From Corbicula japonica (lineage: Eukaryota > Mollusca > Bivalvia > Venerida > Cyrenidae): a DNA stretch of 64,000 nt. Position numbers and translations under genes: made by a program. The notes below the pieces were generated by a model. That model did no database searches. It had not been told where the DNA came from and saw only the letters and a list, made by a program, of their open reading frames with translations. Shown piece after piece: positions 55,701 to 61,700 of this stretch; the stretch's first letter is position 1, and each line of letters starts with the position of its first letter. The stretch spans positions 2,170,001-2,234,000 of the forward strand of contig JAZAYU010000037.1 of assembly GCA_038501625.1 (NCBI GenBank). Direction: 5' to 3'.

Positions 55701-58700
55701 TAACAGAGAGGTCAACATATTTGAAGTGATTATAATTTCTATTAGATTTTACATCTAAATAATCAAGTATTTCAAAACCAAAAGACCTTGTAGCCTGGTC
55801 AGTTAAAGATAATATTGTAAACTTATTCTTTCTTCCTCTCTTCTTTTTTTTCTACCACTGCTGAACTCCAATTGCATGTATCATAAGCAGAAGTGTTAGG
55901 CCACACTTGATGCCTGTTTCCTATGTTAAGCACTGCTGAATGCACATTGCGTGTATCATAAACCGTTTCTTACATAGCATAGCAAACCGAGAATCACATA
56001 ATAGAACCTGGCCACCTTCAAATAAAGAGACCTGTGCTATAACCTCGACACCACTTTCTTCCACAGTATCTCTGGACCTCTTTTTTTCACATAATCTGCA
56101 TTAAATTTGATCAATTGAAGGTTATTATAAAGACTTCACTTAATGGCAAAACTGTTGAAAAATATAAAACTGAGCTTGGAGACCAGTCTCAAATCTCAAG
56201 CATCTGATTTGTTGAAGTGGAGACTTTTCTCCATTTTAGCCAATCAGATTCTAGTTTTGGAGGCATGACTGCATTTCAGCCAATCAGATCCTTGAGATAT
56301 TAGTCTGGTCTCCATTTTCAGTTATATAATCTCGGGCCCTGTACACTGTTATAGGTTACCTGTGTCTGGAGGGACTGGACAGTGGACTGGGTGGTCTCCA
56401 GATCTCGCTGCAGGGTCTCCTCATGGTTCTGAGATGCCTTTAACTGACTCTCAAGTTCCTAAAAAATACCAATACAGTATCAATAACCAAAACTTTCTAT
56501 AGAGTAAACAATTCTCAATAAATACAACTATCTCATTGTTTATTTGTAAATATTTACACTTAAAAAAATGCGTCCTTTATGATGAATCATATTTTATGAT
56601 GGCATGCAGTGTGATATAATACTTTAAAAGGCGTGGCTACAGTAGAAACGCTCTCAATGTATTGGACTGTGCACAATTTTTTGACATGTGACGTTGACAA
56701 GCATGAACATTTTGCCTCGAATTGCTATGAAACATTGGCCATCATTCTTGCCATCCAGATAAGTCTTATTATCATGAATCCTAATAATTTCTGCATAAAT
56801 GAGAGTATTTATGTGTCTAGATATAAGGATTAAAAAGGTTTTTGATGGTGTTCACCTGGGTATGAACAACAGTTGGATTGTTTAAAGTGTGTGAAGCCCT
56901 TCTGGTACTTTCAAACACTATTAATCTCTATGACTGCAATTTAATCATTATTATGTGCATCAATAATGCCTTAGTAGCAATTAATACTTCAGCCTACCTG
57001 AGATTTTTGCAAGCCTTCATAGAACCCATCTTGTCCTGTTTCCTAGCAACATAGAATAATACCACCATGGTTACCTTAACAAGTCTGATCTTGCAGAATG
57101 GTGAATGCTCAAGGTGCATCATGCCTGCACGAGGTTTAGCATGCTGGGTGTTGGCTTTCTGCCAGCACAAGGTATTGCATGCTGGGTGTTGGCTTTCTGC
57201 CAGCACGAGGTACTACATGCCAGGTGTCGATTCTGCCAGCCAAGGTACTGCATGCCAGGTAGTGGGTTTTTTCATGCTCATCATTCCAGGATGCATTCTT
57301 CTTCAATCAAATTAATTGACAAATAAAACTTTGAAGTTACGGTGTCTCTATATTACCTGTTTAGCATTTTCTAGGTCGGTATTTTTGGCCGTTGTTTGTG
57401 CAAGCTGCTGGGTAACTTCGTCTGCGGAGTTCTGAAGACTCTCCTGTATAACTCGCCGCTCTTCTTCCATACGCACCATGCTAGCAGCATTATCCTGGTA
57501 ATATAACATTCAACACATGCAAGCTAGCTCAAACATTACATGCTGTATGTCAGTGTGGCAGGAAGGGGATGCAAACTGTCTTAGTTACAATCACACTGTT
57601 AGATTATCTGATCAATTCCATTAATAAATCATGCACATTTATGGCATAAATGCAAAAAAAGTTTATTTATCACAATAAATTCAATGTAATAAAACTTCAA
57701 GAGCTTTTATCATATACCAATGCAAGCTTAACCCTTTTATCCATATATAAATGCCTTTATGGCATCAGGGAACAGTTTAGATCAAGATCAGCCAGCAAAT
57801 CTCTGCCGTCTGATCTGGACCTGCATTATTCACTTTTTGATAACTTAGGGGTTTTTTTACCAAGAAGGAACAGTGTTGATCCTGATCAGTTTGCATGGAT
57901 GTACCAGCTAATCTGAATCTACACTGGTCGCACAAACATTAAAATGCACATATATGAAAAAAAGGATTTATAAATCTTCAAAAGTTTTTATCACATACCA
58001 ATGCAAGAGAGCAACACATGTAAAGTTATAATGCAACAGCTAAAACATAAAAGCATTCTAACAAAATAATTAAACAAAAAATTTTAACTAGTAAAACAAG
58101 ATAACATATCTTCTAATAAGCAAACATGCTTGTTCTTTAAAAGTAAAACATGTTACTTCCCAAATCTACTAACTTGTCCCTATGGTAAAACAGACATCAG
58201 ACTTAAGTGATTGAAAATTGTGGCATGTAAAAGGACACTATTTCTTTATTTCATAAAGCACTTAACTACTTGGTGAACATCACACAAACTTCCTTTGGGA
58301 AAATTATACGTCTATAATTTCATATTCTAGTTAATTGGTTCAGAACAATTTGCATTTGAACTTTTTCCTAACAGCAAATCAAGGCTGCTAGTTTAAACAA
58401 TAACAATTAAGCTGTAGCAGGAGTCTTAAAACCAATTTGTAAGCAAAACATTGGAATTTATAATATTACACTTTCTATTATATATCCTCTAAACTTTGAT
58501 CAACACAAATCATTATAATAAATAATGATAGTTCACAATTTGACTTTGTTACTGAGTAATTTCTGAAGCTTTTTCATAAAACTAGGGACTGCCCCAAAAT
58601 CAAGAAAAACTTGGATTTAAACTCATCCAAGTAATAGTTCTAAAATTTTGATGATAAACATATTGCTTGATTGATTATAGTTTTAAGAATAAGTTTATTT

Positions 58701-61700
58701 ATTCTTTTTGTTTAGAATGCAGTTTTCAAACTTTGTTACATGTATTTTCTAATACCGGGTAACAAAATGACCAAAAACCTGTATGAGCAGAAACTCATAT
58801 ATCTGAGTTTGAGTCCTCTAGAATATCTCAGCAGGACTAAGTGTTAAACTTTAATATTTCTGTTATAATGAGAAGAGGTTATTTTATTTTACTCAAGTAT
58901 TCCAAATTAAGAACCATTTTTTACTCGCAACTTGAAATATGTGGAGCTAAAAATTTGTTTGAGCAAAGACTGTTCATGATAGTGGAAGCAGAACTTTTCC
59001 GTGAAGGTTTCAGTTTGATCTGCACTTCCATTAAAGTTCCATCATTTCCACAAGTACTGACATGACAGCCAGGAACCATCATTTCAGTCAATCAATTAGC
59101 AATCAATTAGCAACTCCATTACAGTATTACGAATGATTGTTGGAGTCATCAATAGAAATAATCAGACAAAGTCATCCATTAACAAACACTCTATGTAAAC
59201 ATGCATATAACAATAATTTACTTAAAGAAAATGATTATTTGGTTTGTTATTGTACCTTGATGACTTGTTCCTTTTCTTCCAGTATCTTCTTTTCAGTAGC
59301 AAGTTGCTTAGATACCTCACCATGCTGTCAACAGAGGAAATCAATCTACAGTTACAGTTTATAACTAAACCCTTTCCTTCATATATTTGCCTTCATAATG
59401 TAAGGGAACAGTGTAGATGCAGATTAGCTGGCATATATGTGCTGTCTGATCAGGATCTAAACTGTTTGCTTTGTTTATTTTTATTTCTAACCAAAAAACA
59501 AACAGTGCCGATCCTGATCAGATGATCTGGTTCTATACTTTTCACACATGATAAAATGTGTGTAAATGGAGGAAAGGGTTAAACTTCGAGGCATATTAAA
59601 TAGATATTCTCAGGAAGAAGGGATAAAATTGAGCCAGACTGAAGACCCACCTCTGCTGGACACATTCCTTATAATTAAGTTTAGTTCCTTTTCCTAATCA
59701 CCATATAAATAAGTAACACCATTTCTTTCTAAAAAAAAACGAGAAAGCCGAGGTCACATTTAACTGCAGTCTCATCATCTTAGATAACCTCTGTCCTTGA
59801 CAGTTATGGCCCTTTTTGCATTAAAATGCTATCTACTTGGTTATTTTCTCCTAAAAAAAATTCACCCTTACTCCATGGCATATCACTGTTATCTCATTAA
59901 CAAGAAGTGCAAAATAAAATCAGCTGGCACATCTATGCTTTCAGATCAGGATCTACACTGTTTGCTTTTGACTTATCTGTTTAATTCTGACCAAGAAGCA
60001 AGCAGTGTAGATCCAGATCTAAAGGCATGGATGTGCTGTCTGATAAGGACATACACTAGCCGCATAAGCAATAAAACCTGGGTTGGAGGTTATAAAGCTG
60101 AGATTGGAAACCAGTCTCAAATCTCAAGCATCTGATTGGCTGAAATGGCGACCAGTCGCCATTTCAGCCAATCAGATGCTTGAGATTTGAGACTGGTTTC
60201 CATGCTCAGTTTTATAACCTTGGGCACTGTCTCTGTATATGGAGTAAATGACTTAGACAACACTATCCAGCAGTATTTCAATGTAATAATAAATAATGTC
60301 AACTTTATAACAATGTTTTTATCACATCAATTGCTGCTAGATGCTTGTTCAAAGGCACCCATATCTACCTGTCAGAGACTTGCTAACAGGTACCCCACCT
60401 ACCTGTCTGAGAAGAGTGACATGTTCATCTCGCAGTTTCTGATATACATCTTTCATCTTCTTGAACTTTTCCTCACTAGCCTTACTCTGCTCTGCAAACA
60501 CAAAAACATAACATTCCACATACAAAATAATTGTTTCAACCCTTTCCTTCATATAAAGGTCTTTTTGGGCTATTCAAATGCATTTCTAACACCTAATACA
60601 GGATTATAATACCGGGGCATTCTTGGATGAAAACCTCACTTTTAAAGATCATGTCAAGAGGAAATGTCAAACTGCAATGTTTAATTATCTTAGAATAAAA
60701 AACATTAGAAAATACCTTACCAAAGATGCTACTGAAATACTAGTATTGTCACTTGTTATTTCCCATCTGGATTATTGTAATGCAATTCTGTTTGGCATTC
60801 CTGATTGTGATATTCAGAAGATGCAAAGGATACAAAATATGTGTGCAAAACTTGTCCTAAAACTTAGCAAGTATGACAGTTCAAAACAAGCATTGTTGCA
60901 ACTTCACTGGCTTCCAATCAAAGCAAGAATTGAATTCAAGCTCTTGACTGTCATGTTTAATTGCTCAAAGGGAAAAGCACCGGCATATTTGACTGAATTA
61001 TTATCTGAGCTAGTACCAAGACGTAGATTGAGATCATCAGACCACGCCACAGGCTGTTATAATGTTCCATTCAACAAACACAAAATTTTTGGTTACTGTT
61101 ATTGATATTAATTTTTGATAAGGACCAAACCTAAAATTCCAACAGAAAACAAAAACTTACTTTCAGCTTCAGTGAGTTTGACAGCTGCACCGGCATGGAC
61201 CTTTGCTTTAGCCAGCTCGGATTTGAGACTTTCATTATCCTGTAGGGCTTTATCAGCTGACAACCTCAGCTCGGATAGGATCTTCTTTAACTTGGCTATC
61301 TCATCTCGTAAAGTTGATATTGCTTTCTGGTCCTAGACAAATTCATAATTCAGTACTGTTATCAGTAAATAATCAGTTACCAATGTCATAAGGTGAAGAT
61401 AACATTTATCAGGGTGATCAGATAAATCTTTTTGGAGTTGTCTTGGCTAGCTCAATCGGAACTGCATGGCTAGGCATTGTTCGTTGCCCAGTAGGGCCAA
61501 TATCTCATAACAGATAATACTATGTTATACGAACAGAATAGAATAGTCGCTGGACTGAGTAAATGTTAAAATGAAAGTTTAAATATTACTGCAACAAATA
61601 AATTACTTTTTAACATCTAACAATGAACAAGTGCCTACTATATTAGTGAACAGTGTCATCAGCTTTCTAGGGGATTATTTGTACTTTAGAAAGTGACTAT

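Noticed and set aside
60623..61105. Stand-alone 160-residue gene
   Set aside because: The frame starts at TTG within a conserved LINE reverse-transcriptase motif and lacks the catalytic part, so it is a retrotransposon fragment.
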